Shown here: positions 1 to 9,261 of the stretch, one piece after another
Numbering within the stretch: the stretch's first letter is position 1
How the letters are laid out: every line of letters begins with the position of its first letter
Assembly: GCA_028822935.1 (NCBI GenBank)
Contig: JAPKCM010000029.1
Span: forward strand, 1-56,079
Direction of reading: 5' to 3'
From: Akkermansiaceae bacterium
GTDB lineage: Bacteria > Verrucomicrobiota > Verrucomicrobiia > Verrucomicrobiales > Akkermansiaceae
DNA length: 56,079 nucleotides
Translations under genes and position numbers: made by a program
Notes under the pieces: generated by a model
Told to the model about the DNA's origin: nothing
The model's input: only the letters and a program-made list of their open reading frames with translations
Database searches by the model: none

Positions 1-2149
1 CTGTTAAGATGGATTCGTCGAGTGTCCCGGTTTCAAAACCGAGAAGACCGGGACCCTCTGACCAACTGATGTCATCGACAGTGTGAACGCTGTCTTCCCA
101 ACCGAAGGGCAAACCGCTAGTGCCAGCATCGAGGTTGTAGCGCCAGACATGGTTGAAATCCATAACTTGAACGTTAGTGTAGGTTGGCGGCGTGCCGGAA
201 GTCGAACGGATCGGGTAGGCGTGGTAAAAGATCTCGTTGATCACAATGGCATCTTCGAAGTCGAAGGAATTGGCGCTGCCGAATGTTGCGGTGTTTGGAT
301 TGAGCCAGCGTCCGCTGCCGTCCGGACTGCGACCTTTTAGGCGATCATCGACTCGGGCCGTGTTGATGAGCGCTGCCTTTCCTGCGGTGAAAAGAAACAA
401 GCGATCATTGTCATCAGGAGTGAAGCCGAGCGCGGTGGCGTCGATCGTGGTGAATGTTCCGGAAGCGAGGTTGCTGGCTGGAAAAGTGTAGTCGCCGTGA
501 AGGGAGTTGGAGGAGCCGATAACCATGCCGCCGAGTGCGATCGATACGGCACCGTGGTTATGGAGCTCAAGCTGGAAGGTCGGCGTAGTGGAGGCGTCGA
601 CCTCATTAAAGGCGATCGCTGGGACAAGTGTCTGGCCATTCGTCGCGTCGGGAGTGCCATTGGTGGCAGTGCTGTGCGTCCAATTTTGCGGATGAGCGCT
701 GCCTGTCGCCGGGTCGACTTTTGCCAGCGTGGATCCTGAGCCATCGGGTCCCAGCGGCCACGGATAGGTGTCGCCGTATGAGATCTCATCCATGATGCGG
801 CGGCGGTCGAGCGAATCGGAGCTCGCGCCGTTCGGACCAGCGCCAGCCGTGGTGCGGAAAGCGCGGTTGTTGTTAAACAGGCGCAGGGTTTCTCCGGAGT
901 TTGAAAGGGTCCCGGCATAGGGTCCCAGCGCGCCGGGGTAATTAGCAGGGACTTTTGCGATGGTAAGATAACTGCGGGCGTCGATTACGGTGCCTTCGGG
1001 AAAGTCGAAATCGACACCGCCGATCCGCCAGTTACTCAGGTCGACATTGACGGCCATCTGGTTGTAGAGTTCGATATACTCGAGGCCATCGTTATCGTCC
1101 GCGGGATGATAGTGGATCTCGTTGAAGACGACGACGCTGTCACGGGTCGCGTTGGTAGAACCTAGAACGGGACGTCCGACGGTTACTACCGGGAAACTTC
1201 CGTTGTCGTTGGGGTTGGTTCCTCCCGTGATTTCATCGCCATCGTTGAAGCCGTCATCGTCGCTATCATTGTCGAGCGGGTCTGTGCTGTAGGTATTGAT
1301 TTCCTGGCCATCGGTAAGGTCGTCATCGTCGGAATCAGAGTCGTCAGGGATGGTTTGCTCAGTCCACTCGTCGGCATCGTTGAGACCGTCCGAGTCGAGG
1401 TCTCCACTTCCATCTCGGGTCAAATTTCCAAAATAGAAATCCTCCCAGTTGTCGCCCATGCCGTCGTTGTCGCTGTCGGTTAGATCAGTGATATCGACGG
1501 CTGAGTCGAATGCGATGCCGGTCAGAGATCGGTTCTGGCCCGAGCTGACGATGTCGATGGTGATATCCGAGTTGCTGGTCGAAACGTCGAACACGTGGTA
1601 GGCGACGCCGTTGCTCGGGTGATCGTAGGTGGTGGACTGGGAACCACTGCCGTCATCGATGGTAACGGTGTATTCGGTGCCTTGATTGTCGCCGGAGGCT
1701 GTGATTACGGTGAGTCGGAAGGCGTCGAAGTTGGAGCGGGTGACGGTGAAGCGTTTTGTTCCGCTCGAGTTGGCGAGGACCGGAGCACTGGTGATGGCAT
1801 TTCCCGCTGTGGGGTCTTCCAAAGTCCCGAAATTGCCGTTGCCTGACCACATCCCGATGTTGGTATCGATAGAGGTTACACCTACGCCGGCGGGAAGATT
1901 GTAGACGTTGTTAGGGTTCCCTGGTGAAATGTCGTAGTTAGCAGTGTAGACAGAGTCTGCCGCCGCCAGGCCATAGACGACATAGCCGCTCGTACCGTAT
2001 TCCTGATCCGCGTCGAGATTGGCGGCGGTGCGCCAGTTCGCACCAGCAGTCGAATCTATACCGACGACAGTGACAGCGGCTTTGAGGCTCATCGCAGTAG
2101 CGAGGAGTGGCAGCGCCGCAAGAGCGCCCTGGCGTAAGAGGGTCATCAT
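1..2149 (-). CDS. Exported lamin-tail/TSP3 repeat protein, 3' end outside window
   Basis: Open on the minus strand from an ATG at 2149 to the window edge (716 codons visible), so the C-terminus is missing. Residues 1-24 look like a signal peptide ending in SLKA. Residues ~25-215 form a domain also present in the next two genes (hallmarks IDSTAGANWRTAANL, IGMWSGN, ASGDNQGTEYT, NRSLTGIAFD). Residues ~225-305 carry acidic TSP3-like calcium-binding repeats (DSDNDGMGD, DSDSDDDDLTDG). A lamin-tail domain starts near residue 335 (FNEIHYHPADDNDGLEYIELYN) and a second similar block lies near the window edge (INEIFYHAYPIRS). Lamin-tail domains of this type often accompany CotH domains in Verrucomicrobiota, so the missing part may hold one; this is inference. 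Probably a secreted or surface protein of unknown role. An in-frame ATG directly follows the first. Confidence 0.85.
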   Translation of the reverse strand, partial: MMTLLRQGALAALPLLATAMSLKAAVTVVGIDSTAGANWRTAANLDADQEYGTSGYVVYGLAAADSVYTANYDISPGNPNNVYNLPAGVGVTSIDTNIGMWSGNGNFGTLEDPTAGNAITSAPVLANSSGTKRFTVTRSNFDAFRLTVITASGDNQGTEYTVTIDDGSGSQSTTYDHPSNGVAYHVFDVSTSNSDITIDIVSSGQNRSLTGIAFDSAVDITDLTDSDNDGMGDNWEDFYFGNLTRDGSGDLDSDGLNDADEWTEQTIPDDSDSDDDDLTDGQEINTYSTDPLDNDSDDDGFNDGDEITGGTNPNDNGSFPVVTVGRPVLGSTNATRDSVVVFNEIHYHPADDNDGLEYIELYNQMAVNVDLSNWRIGGVDFDFPEGTVIDARSYLTIAKVPANYPGALGPYAGTLSNSGETLRLFNNNRAFRTTAGAGPNGASSDSLDRRRIMDEISYGDTYPWPLGPDGSGSTLAKVDPATGSAHPQNWTHSTATNGTPDATNGQTLVPAIAFNEVDASTTPTFQLELHNHGAVSIALGGMVIGSSNSLHGDYTFPASNLASGTFTTIDATALGFTPDDNDRLFLFTAGKAALINTARVDDRLKGRSPDGSGRWLNPNTATFGSANSFDFEDAIVINEIFYHAYPIRSTSGTPPTYTNVQVMDFNHVWRYNLDAGTSGLPFGWEDSVHTVDDISWSEGPGLLGFETGTLDESILT

Positions 2150-2256
2150 TTATGGTGTGGGTGTTGGTCAGCGAGCACTTGCTAGAAATAGCAAAGCGCA
2201 TCTCGAATCAATTTGCGATGAGCGAGCGCTACTTTTTGACCCGGAACCCGATCTTT

Positions 2257-4392
2257 CTAGTTTTTGCGAACGTAGAAGAAGAGCTTATCCGCATCACCCA
2301 CAAGGGCAGATGGAATGATATAGGTCGTGCTATCGCCCCCGGTATCGATTCCATCATCGATCTCCGACCAATCTTCCAGCGGAAGGGAAAGATCATCAGA
2401 CGAAAAGACCGCATAGGATGTTCCTAGAGAGCTTATGGAGTTCCAAGTGAGTTCGATAGAATTATTTTCGGTGAATAAGATTTCCGTCACCTTTAATACG
2501 TTCGCCGAAGTATTAACGTCGAGTAGTTGAAAGCCACCCCAATTTGCCTCATTCGAATTGCCTGGATCAATCGACCCGATGATTTTCCCGTCACTACCAG
2601 CCTTTCCGGTGAATTCGAAGCCGTCAGTGCCTACGCTGGTCGGCGTCTCGTCGTTGAGATCGCCGTCTCCGTTGGTGTCGACCGTCAGCAACATGTCACG
2701 CCCGATGCCGCCATAGGCGAAAAAGGTGAAATTTGACAGGGCCGAAACGCCGGAAATTTCCCACCCCGCGCTAGCGTCGGCGTTACCCGCATTGACGAAC
2801 AGGTAATCGTTGGTGAGGGGATCGTTGCCAGGGTTATTGGTCCAGCTTGAGACTGTGCCGAAGAGCGAGAAGATCAATCCGCTGTCGTTGCCGTTCGCAT
2901 CAATCAGCGGGAAGCTAGGATTGAGAGCCGTGTTCGCATGCCCGGGCAGGGAGAGGGCATTCCAGACGCCAGTCATGACGCCGGCACGAGCTTCAAAACC
3001 ACTCATCAAAACAGGCTCGAAAGCGAAGGCTGCTCCTTCCGGATTTCCCTGTAAATCGACACTAATGAGTCCGGCGGCAACAGGCGGAACACTGGCGCTA
3101 TCAGTGGGATCCGAGTCGAGAATTACCTCAGCATCGTCAGGGATCCCGTCGCCGTCCGTGTCCGCGTTATTCGGGTCGGTGACGAAGCCGTTGGCGGTGT
3201 CGATTTCGGCAAAGTCATTGATGCCGTCACCATCGGAATCCGGGTTATTCGGGTCGGTGGGGTCGCCGGGGGCTACTCCGAGGATACCTCCGTTGTAAGG
3301 ATTAACGTTACCACCGACTTCGTCACCGTCATCGATGGTGTCATCGTCCGAGTCCGGGTCGGTGGCATCGGTTGAGTTCACAAGCTCGGCCGCATTGTCG
3401 AGTCCATCGTTGTCAGGATCCTCGTCAGAGTCATCCACGAGCGGGTCGAAACCTGAGGCGAGGTTATCGACCTCGAATTTGTCATCGTAGCCGTCGTCTT
3501 CAGTGTCGTTGTCCGTGGGACTGGTTGAGTAGGTCTTGACCTCTTCGCCATCCTCGAGGCCATCGGAGTCGCTGTCAGCGACTTTTGGATGGGTGAGGTT
3601 TTGCCACTCCTCCAAGTTAGTCAGCCCGTCCGTCTCTTCGTCAGCAGCGGGATCGACGATCCCGACACCTCCAAAGTAGAACTCCTCCCAGCTGTCGCCG
3701 ATCCCATTTGAGTTAAGGTCACTCGGATTGCTAAGATCAACGGTATCGATGTCGAAGGCGATTCCCATGAGGCTCCGGTTTTCGGGGGTGCTGGTGATGT
3801 TAATTAAGATATCGCTGTTGCCGTCGGAAACATCGAACACGTGGTAGGCTAGACCGTTCGTGACATGCGCATAGTTCGAACTCGCGGAGCCGGAGCCGTC
3901 ATCGATCGCCACGGTGTATTCCGTGCTCTGGTTGTCCCCGGAAGCCATCATGACGGTGATCCGGAGCGGCTCGCTCGCAGCGCGCGTGACCGTGAACTGC
4001 CTGGTTCCGGTTGAGTTGGCCAGGACCGGGGCGTTCGTGATTGCGTTGCCGTTTCCGGGATCCTCGATCTCACCGAAGTTGGCGTTGTTGCCTGACCACA
4101 TGCCAATGGTCGTATCTACCGTCGAAACGGAAATTCCGGCGGGTAAATTGTAAGCGTTAAGGAGATTGGCATCGCTGACGTCGAAATCTGGGTTGTAGAC
4201 GGCATCGGCTTCGTTGAGTCCGAAGATCACATAGCCTGCGGTGCCATACTCGTTGTCAGTTTCGAGTTGTGCCGAGGTTCGCCAGTTTGGGCCGGCAGTG
4301 GAGTCCACGCCAATAGAGGTTACCGTCGCGCCTACCGTCGAGACACCCAGGAGGAGGGCCGAAACGGTGATGAGTTTGATGAGCTGAGTCAT
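2257..4392 (-). CDS. Exported protein with shared N-terminal domain and TSP3 repeats
   Basis: I choose the ATG at 4392 (711 aa) because it begins a proper signal peptide, MTQLIKLITVSALLLGV; an in-frame ATG at 4461 would add 23 residues with no export character. Residues ~23-230 are the same domain as in both flanking paralogues. Residues ~240-450 hold at least five TSP3-like repeats rich in Asp and Gly (for example DSDGDGINDFAE and DTDGDGIPDDAE), expected to bind calcium and form a rigid stalk. The last ~70 residues fit a module common at the ends of verrucomicrobial exported proteins (a Y-hydrophobic-SSDDL-W pattern ending in FFYVRKN). There is no PEP-CTERM signal. Function unknown; most likely a surface or matrix protein. 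Confidence 0.85.
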   Translation of the reverse strand: MTQLIKLITVSALLLGVSTVGATVTSIGVDSTAGPNWRTSAQLETDNEYGTAGYVIFGLNEADAVYNPDFDVSDANLLNAYNLPAGISVSTVDTTIGMWSGNNANFGEIEDPGNGNAITNAPVLANSTGTRQFTVTRAASEPLRITVMMASGDNQSTEYTVAIDDGSGSASSNYAHVTNGLAYHVFDVSDGNSDILINITSTPENRSLMGIAFDIDTVDLSNPSDLNSNGIGDSWEEFYFGGVGIVDPAADEETDGLTNLEEWQNLTHPKVADSDSDGLEDGEEVKTYSTSPTDNDTEDDGYDDKFEVDNLASGFDPLVDDSDEDPDNDGLDNAAELVNSTDATDPDSDDDTIDDGDEVGGNVNPYNGGILGVAPGDPTDPNNPDSDGDGINDFAEIDTANGFVTDPNNADTDGDGIPDDAEVILDSDPTDSASVPPVAAGLISVDLQGNPEGAAFAFEPVLMSGFEARAGVMTGVWNALSLPGHANTALNPSFPLIDANGNDSGLIFSLFGTVSSWTNNPGNDPLTNDYLFVNAGNADASAGWEISGVSALSNFTFFAYGGIGRDMLLTVDTNGDGDLNDETPTSVGTDGFEFTGKAGSDGKIIGSIDPGNSNEANWGGFQLLDVNTSANVLKVTEILFTENNSIELTWNSISSLGTSYAVFSSDDLSLPLEDWSEIDDGIDTGGDSTTYIIPSALVGDADKLFFYVRKN

Positions 4393-4480
4393 TTTTATTG
4401 GGCTTGTTAGAGTTGCCGTTGAGGGAAGAAAGCCCCATGGAATGATATTCGAGAGACACATAAGGGAGTAGGAGATTGGG

Positions 4481-4512
4481 CAAAAAGCGCCCGGCGGATC
4501 TGATCCGCCGGG
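4481..4512 (-). terminator. Rho-independent terminator of the PEP-CTERM gene
   Basis: A perfect 11-bp GC-rich inverted repeat (arms 4490-4500 and 4502-4512) is followed, in the minus direction, by GCGCTTTTTG. It starts 35 nt after the stop of the 4547-5278 gene and separates it from the next paralogue. Confidence 0.85.
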
Positions 4513-4546
4513 TCCTTGAGTGGAGCTGGTTCAGCTACCGCGAAAC

Positions 4547-5278
4547 TTACCGACGGCGGCGCAGAGCAATGCCGGCCATACTGATGCCGAGCAAAAGAGT
4601 GGACCCTGGTTCAGGGACGGCAGGGAGCGCATCGAACCCAATTCCCGTTAATGAACGGTTCTCGGCAGTGGACGCGATATCGATCACAATGTCGCTCGTC
4701 CCAGCAGAGACGTCGAAGACATGGTATGCGAGGCCATTCGCCGCGTGGTCGTAGTTTGATATCATGGACCCGGAGCCATCGTTGACGGTGAGTGTGAACT
4801 CCGTGCCCTGGTTGTCACCGGAGGCGGTCAGCAGGGTGAGCCTGTAGCCGGCATCAATCGTTCGTGAAAGCGTGAACTGCCTAGTTCCGGTTGAGTTGGC
4901 AAGGACCGGGGAGTTCGTGATTGCGTTGCCGTTACCGGGATCCTCGATCTCACCGAAGTTGGCGTTGTTGCCTGACCACATCCCGATATTGGTGTCTATG
5001 GTCGAAACAGAAATTCCGGCGGGCAGATTGTAGGCATTTGCGGCGTTGGCGCTACTGACATCAAAATTTGCATTGTAGACGGCATCGGCTTCGTTGAGCC
5101 CGAAGACGACATACCCGGCAGTGCCATACTCGTTGTCAGCCTCAAGGTTGGCAGCGGTGCGCCAGTTTGCGCCGGCTGTGGAATCGACTCCCAATACGGT
5201 GATTGTTGCGCTGGCGCTAGCGGCCAGGCCAAGAGTGAGGACGAATCCTGTAAGTTTCGTTTTATTTTTCATAATCAT
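4547..5278 (-). CDS. PEP-CTERM sorting domain protein
   Basis: 243 aa. The N-terminal signal peptide is MKNKTKLTGFVLTLGLAASA, so the ATG at 5272 (third codon) is an equally good start. The body is the ~200-residue domain shared with the two downstream paralogues. The C-terminus is a textbook PEP-CTERM tripartite signal: VPEP motif, hydrophobic segment (GSTLLLGISMAGIAL) and RRRR tail. In known systems this signal is processed by an exosortase and the protein ends up at the envelope or in exopolysaccharide; no exosortase gene is in this window. It is the only one of the three paralogues with this anchor. Its own terminator follows. Confidence 0.9.
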   Translation of the reverse strand: MIMKNKTKLTGFVLTLGLAASASATITVLGVDSTAGANWRTAANLEADNEYGTAGYVVFGLNEADAVYNANFDVSSANAANAYNLPAGISVSTIDTNIGMWSGNNANFGEIEDPGNGNAITNSPVLANSTGTRQFTLSRTIDAGYRLTLLTASGDNQGTEFTLTVNDGSGSMISNYDHAANGLAYHVFDVSAGTSDIVIDIASTAENRSLTGIGFDALPAVPEPGSTLLLGISMAGIALRRRR

Positions 5279-5730
5279 AATGTCATTTTGTCATTTTGTC
5301 ATCGCTTTAGGATCAAAGAAAGATGAAGGAATTGAGAAGCCTCCTCCTAACTTATCATGATATGATAACCAATTCGAGCTAGCAAAACAATAGCTAGAAC
5401 CAACATGTTAATGCCTATTATCCACATTATTTAAATGAGCCAAACCAAAGGGCTCTATTGTGCGGTTGCCACAAAAAGGGTTCGACCATTCCGATCATCG
5501 TCGGCGACTCATTCCGGGTGATTTTCCTGCTGAATCTCGTGAGCGACGATGCTCTCATAGAGAGCGGAATACTCCACCAATCTTGTCAACTGTACACCAC
5601 TCACCTCTGCCGATCTTCTAATCCCGTATCAACCAAGGTAACGGCACAACCAAGGTGAGCTATCAAACACCTCTCCCCCTCTCAGGGGAGCCCCGCCAAT
5701 TTGTGCGCCTCCGCGTGATGACGCGATGAG
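5279..5730. other. Intergenic region upstream of the PEP-CTERM gene
   Basis: No convincing coding sequence. It contains a palindrome TTATCA-TGATA-TGATAA at 5352-5368 that could be an operator or part of a promoter for the minus-strand gene, and a short tandem repeat of TTTTGTCA just before its start codon (5282-5300). AT-rich around 5370-5450. Confidence 0.4.
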
Positions 5731-6609
5731 CTATCCCCGAAACTCCGAAGGCCGAATACCGACCCAATCCATAAAGACATTGGAGAAGTGAAAGGCATTC
5801 TTGTAGCCGGTCATTTTCGCAACAGTCTCAATTTTTTCATTCGTTTCCAGTAGCAACTGGGAAGCCCTCTGCATTCTCAAGAACGTGAGCTGCTGCATGG
5901 GACTCCGACCCAGTGCTTTTTGGCAGAGTCGCCGCAAGTGCTCCCCGCTGACACAAGCGACCTCCCCCAACTCAGCGAGTGACCATCGATAGTCCAATCG
6001 TTGATCCACCCTCTGCCAGAGACGCCAGAGACGGTCATCTGACTGGTGAGGTTGAGCAAATCGAAGAACATATTGATGAATCAACTCCACCCAATGATGC
6101 TTCAACGCCGCAGAACCGTCCGTCTGACACTCCGCGAGCAGACCTTCAATGGCTCGCTGCAGCGGTTCCGCATCATACTTACCTCGCACCGGGGAAATTG
6201 AACTCACAATCGGAGAGATCTCCTTGCGCTCCAAATAGCGGACCCAACAAAATCTCCAGGACTTCGACCCAACACACTTCAAGGCATTCACGACGAAAGG
6301 TGGCAACAAACACGCCTCCCCTGCCTTCACTCGCTTCCACGATCCATCAACCAAAATGGCACCCTCACCTTCAATACACCCCAACATGAATGTCCCTGTT
6401 TGTTCGATCCGGACAATCTCGAAAGGTGAATAGGCTTTCATGATTCCAGCATGGATAATCTGGTGCTGTGACAATTGCGGACAAACGGGCGCTTCCCGCA
6501 ACCAATCTCGATGATCGTCTTCATCAACACGAATCACTCTCACCTTTGTCCTCTCACCGAGGACACGGATATTCTCTAAGGTTTTTGGTGGTGTTTTCTT
6601 ATCTGCCAT
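5731..6609 (-). CDS. AraC family transcriptional regulator
   Basis: 292 aa cytoplasmic regulator. The N-terminal ~150 residues have a cupin-like AraC ligand-binding pattern (ILVDGSWKRVKAGEACLLPP). Residues ~185-290 are the double helix-turn-helix DNA-binding domain with typical signatures (WSLAELGEVACVSGEHLRRLCQKALGRSP and KMTGYKNAFHFSNVFMDWVGIRPSEFRG). It is divergent from the operon starting at 6792, and the 182-bp gap holds a 21-bp-period direct repeat (6678-6704) of the type AraC proteins bind. The same repeat recurs before the giant gene at 13364, so it probably controls both; the ligand is likely a sugar or sugar acid, by context only. Confidence 0.92.
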   Translation of the reverse strand: MADKKTPPKTLENIRVLGERTKVRVIRVDEDDHRDWLREAPVCPQLSQHQIIHAGIMKAYSPFEIVRIEQTGTFMLGCIEGEGAILVDGSWKRVKAGEACLLPPFVVNALKCVGSKSWRFCWVRYLERKEISPIVSSISPVRGKYDAEPLQRAIEGLLAECQTDGSAALKHHWVELIHQYVLRFAQPHQSDDRLWRLWQRVDQRLDYRWSLAELGEVACVSGEHLRRLCQKALGRSPMQQLTFLRMQRASQLLLETNEKIETVAKMTGYKNAFHFSNVFMDWVGIRPSEFRG

Positions 6610-6677
6610 CCTGCGTCTAATAGACGAAAGAAGATTAAATCAGCACATTCACGGCGACACCCGCCTTTTCTTTTCAC

Positions 6678-6704
6678 ATGTGGAAATTTTGTATGTAAAT
6701 GTGG
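6678..6704. promoter_or_regulatory. Direct-repeat operator, candidate AraC site
   Basis: ATGTGG at 6678 and again at 6699, exactly 21 bp apart, with TGTATG at offset 12. An ungapped copy of the whole arrangement lies at 13281-13307 (about 21 of 27 positions identical). It sits between the divergent AraC gene and the 6792 operon. The 21-bp direct repeat is the known geometry of AraC-type sites; assignment to this regulator is inference. Confidence 0.6.
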
Positions 6705-6791
6705 GTCACTTTTACTCCGAACCCGCTAGGGTCTTTTTCAAGCACTCGTATCATCCTCTGACTTTACTAAATCTCTACTCTTAACGACATT

Positions 6792-7661
6792 ATGCCTAAC
6801 CCATGGACCGGGATCGGAAACCCTTACACCCGAAAAGAAATGCTTGAGCGTCTTCACGACACATTGTCCAGAGATGAAGCTATTATCGGCGCAGGTGCTG
6901 GAACCGGAATCTCGGCAAAGTTTATTGAAAAAGGCGGTGCCGACCTCATCATCATCTACAACTCCGGACGCTTCCGCATGGCCGGTGCCGGATCCACTGC
7001 GGGCCTCATGTCCTATGGAGACGCCAATGCCATTGCCATGGAAATTGGAGAGTTCGAAGTGCTTCCAGTCGTCGAAGAGATCCCGGTAATCTGTGGTGTC
7101 CACGCCACCGACCCGCGCCGTCGTATGTGGCACTTCCTTGGACAAGTCATCGATATGGGATTTTCCGGCGTTAACAACTTCCCCACCCACACCATTGTCG
7201 ATGGTGCCTACCGGCAGACCCTCGAGGAAACTGGCATGAGTGTGCAGAAGGAAATCGAGATGATTGCCCTCGCCCACAAGATGGACCTTTTTACGATTCC
7301 CTACGTCGTCACTCCAGAGGAAGCTAAGGGCATGGCCGAAGCCGGGGCTGACGTCATCATTGCCCACGTTGGTTGCACCATCGGAGGATCGATCGGTGTC
7401 ACCGATGCCACGGTCTCAATGGACCATGCCGTCCAAGCGACACAGACCATTTGCGATGCCGCCCATTCGGTTCGTAAGGATGTCATGGTCCTTTCCCATG
7501 GTGGCCCCATTCTCACACCGGAAAATGCCGCTTACGTTTGCGAACATACCGATGCCGTCGGATTCGTTGGTGCATCGAGTTTGGAACGAATGGCGATTGA
7601 GCAACCCCTCACTGATCTCACCCGACAGTTTAAATCCATCCCGGTCAAACGAATCCACTAA
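6792..7661 (+). CDS. Phosphoenolpyruvate hydrolase-like TIM-barrel protein (Tm-1 C-terminal domain homologue)
   Basis: 289 aa, covering the whole PF09370 family (PEP hydrolase-like, 'TIM-barrel signal transduction'). Recognisable blocks are IIGAGAGTGISAKFIEKGGAD, IYNSGRFRMAGAGSTAGLM, GFSGVNNFPTH, PYVVTPEEAKGMAEAGAD and VLSHGGPI. It is the first gene of a tight operon: the next start is 4 nt after its stop. In plants and fungi this domain is the C-terminal half of Tm-1-like proteins, whose N-terminal half is encoded here by the next gene. The true substrate of the family is not well established; a C-C bond hydrolase or lyase role in small-molecule catabolism is likely from context. Confidence 0.88.
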   Translation: MPNPWTGIGNPYTRKEMLERLHDTLSRDEAIIGAGAGTGISAKFIEKGGADLIIIYNSGRFRMAGAGSTAGLMSYGDANAIAMEIGEFEVLPVVEEIPVICGVHATDPRRRMWHFLGQVIDMGFSGVNNFPTHTIVDGAYRQTLEETGMSVQKEIEMIALAHKMDLFTIPYVVTPEEAKGMAEAGADVIIAHVGCTIGGSIGVTDATVSMDHAVQATQTICDAAHSVRKDVMVLSHGGPILTPENAAYVCEHTDAVGFVGASSLERMAIEQPLTDLTRQFKSIPVKRIH

Positions 7662-7665
7662 GACC

Positions 7666-8883
7666 ATGACCATTGCCATTTTAGGGACACTCGATTCAAA
7701 GGGGCATGAGCACGCCTTCGTCGCCGACTTGATTCAAAAAAAGGGACACGAGATAATCCTCATCGATCTCGGCACCGGAAGCGATCCCAAGATTACTCCA
7801 GACGTTACCCGCTTCGAGGTAGCCGACGCCATTGGGCTCAATCTACAGGCGCTCATCGACAAGCAAGACCGTGGCGCATGTGTTGTCGCGATGTCCAAAG
7901 CCGCTCCAGTATTTCTTGCCAAACTTGCGCAAGATGGAAAAATTGACGGTGTCATTTCGCTCGGAGGAGGAGGAGGAACCGCTCTTGGCACCGCCGCCAT
8001 GCGTGCGCTCCCGATTGGCTTTCCAAAACTCATGGTCTCTACGCTGGCTTCGGGAAACACCGCTCACTATGTCGGCACCAAGGACATTACCATGATGCCC
8101 TCCATCGTCGACGTCGCCGGAATTAATCGAATTTCAAAAACCATTTTCACCCGCGCCGCCGGAGCGATTTGCGGTATGGTGGAAGCACAAATCACCGAGG
8201 GAGATGACAAGCCGCTCATCGTTGCCAGCATGTTTGGCAATACGACCGACTGTATCAACATCGCGTCAAAAGTTTTAGAAGATGCCGGCTACGAAGTCCT
8301 GATCTTCCACGCCACCGGAACTGGAGGAAAAACAATGGAATCACTCATCGAATCAGGAATGGTCGCAGGAGTCCTTGATCTCACGACTACCGAGTGGGCT
8401 GACGAACTTCTCGGTGCCACCTTGAGTGCCGGTCCCGAACGGATGGACGCCATGGCCAAGGCCCAGGTTCCTTCCGTGATTGCCCCTGGCTGTCTCGATA
8501 TGGCCAACTACGGCGAAAGAGAAACCCTTCCCGCAGAACACGAAGACCGCACGATCTACGTTCACAATCCACAAGTCACCCTCTTGCGAACCAACACGGA
8601 AGAATGCGTGCAACTTGGTAAAATCCTCGCGGAGAAAGCCAACTCCAACCCCGCCCCCACCGCCATCCTGATTCCCCGCAAAGCGATCTCAATCATTTCA
8701 GCGGAAGGACAACCGTTTCACGATCCCGAGGCCGACCACGCCCTCTTCGACGCGATTCACGCCAACGCTCAATGTGAGGTTGTTGATTTCGAGGAAGAAA
8801 TCAACAGCGAGATTTTCGCTCAGGCTGCTGCCCATAAACTTCTCGAACTCATCCAATCCCAACAATCAGAACCACACACATAA
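7666..8883 (+). CDS. Tm-1-like ATP-binding domain protein (UPF0261)
   Basis: The start is the ATG at 7666 (405 aa), 4 nt after the preceding stop; an open frame continues upstream but only as the shadow of that gene. The protein begins MTIAILGTLDSKGHEHAFVA, typical of UPF0261/Tm-1-like proteins (PF06792). The Gly-rich stretch SLGGGGGTALGTAAMRALP and the TSG-type loop STLASGNTAHYVGTKDI are family signatures and probably bind nucleotide or phosphate. In tomato Tm-1 this domain is the N-terminal half of a protein that blocks tobamovirus replication; the bacterial role is metabolic and not defined. It is probably a partner of the 6792 gene, given the fusion in eukaryotes. Confidence 0.9.
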   Translation: MTIAILGTLDSKGHEHAFVADLIQKKGHEIILIDLGTGSDPKITPDVTRFEVADAIGLNLQALIDKQDRGACVVAMSKAAPVFLAKLAQDGKIDGVISLGGGGGTALGTAAMRALPIGFPKLMVSTLASGNTAHYVGTKDITMMPSIVDVAGINRISKTIFTRAAGAICGMVEAQITEGDDKPLIVASMFGNTTDCINIASKVLEDAGYEVLIFHATGTGGKTMESLIESGMVAGVLDLTTTEWADELLGATLSAGPERMDAMAKAQVPSVIAPGCLDMANYGERETLPAEHEDRTIYVHNPQVTLLRTNTEECVQLGKILAEKANSNPAPTAILIPRKAISIISAEGQPFHDPEADHALFDAIHANAQCEVVDFEEEINSEIFAQAAAHKLLELIQSQQSEPHT

Positions 8884-8884
8884 A

Positions 8885-9205
8885 ATGACCAATCACTTCG
8901 GAGTATTTCAGTTCAAAGAGGGTATTACAGAGGGACAGATCGATGAATGTTTCGCGGAAATGCGTGCCATGGTCGGTGTCATTCCAGGGCTTCTCAGCAT
9001 GGAACACGGTCCCTACAAATCTGACGAGGGACTTTCCGATGGATACACTCACGGTTTCATCATGACCTTCGACAACGCAGAATCGCGCGACGCATACCTC
9101 CCTCATCCGGAACACATGAAGCGAGTCGAATTGGTCCAACCACGTCTCGAACGCCTCGTCGTGTTTGATTTCGACGTGGAGCCAGAGTCTTCGGCTCACC
9201 TCTAA
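8885..9205 (+). CDS. Dabb (stress-responsive A/B barrel) family protein
   Basis: 106 aa. The start is the ATG at 8885, 1 nt after the preceding TAA. It has the Dabb ferredoxin-like pattern: Phe/Gly-rich first strand, VIPGLLSMEHGPYKSDEG, then a THGFIMTFDNAESRDAYLPHPEH block and a final hydrophobic strand. Such small dimeric proteins act as enzymes or accessory proteins in aromatic, polyketide and sugar catabolism; no specific reaction can be given. Third gene of the Tm-1-like operon. Confidence 0.85.
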   Translation: MTNHFGVFQFKEGITEGQIDECFAEMRAMVGVIPGLLSMEHGPYKSDEGLSDGYTHGFIMTFDNAESRDAYLPHPEHMKRVELVQPRLERLVVFDFDVEPESSAHL

Positions 9206-9261
9206 TTCCATTCGACACCTTGTATGGACAAAGTGGATGAATGAGGAATTGAACCCCTGCT

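Noticed and set aside
5458-5658. 66-codon plus-strand ORF between the PEP-CTERM and AraC genes
   Set aside because: No recognisable domain, no start signal and unlike neighbouring codon use.
9226-9252. Possible third ATGTGG-type operator before the 9262 gene (TGTATG followed by AGTGG)
   Set aside because: The first half-site is absent and the spacing is one base too long.
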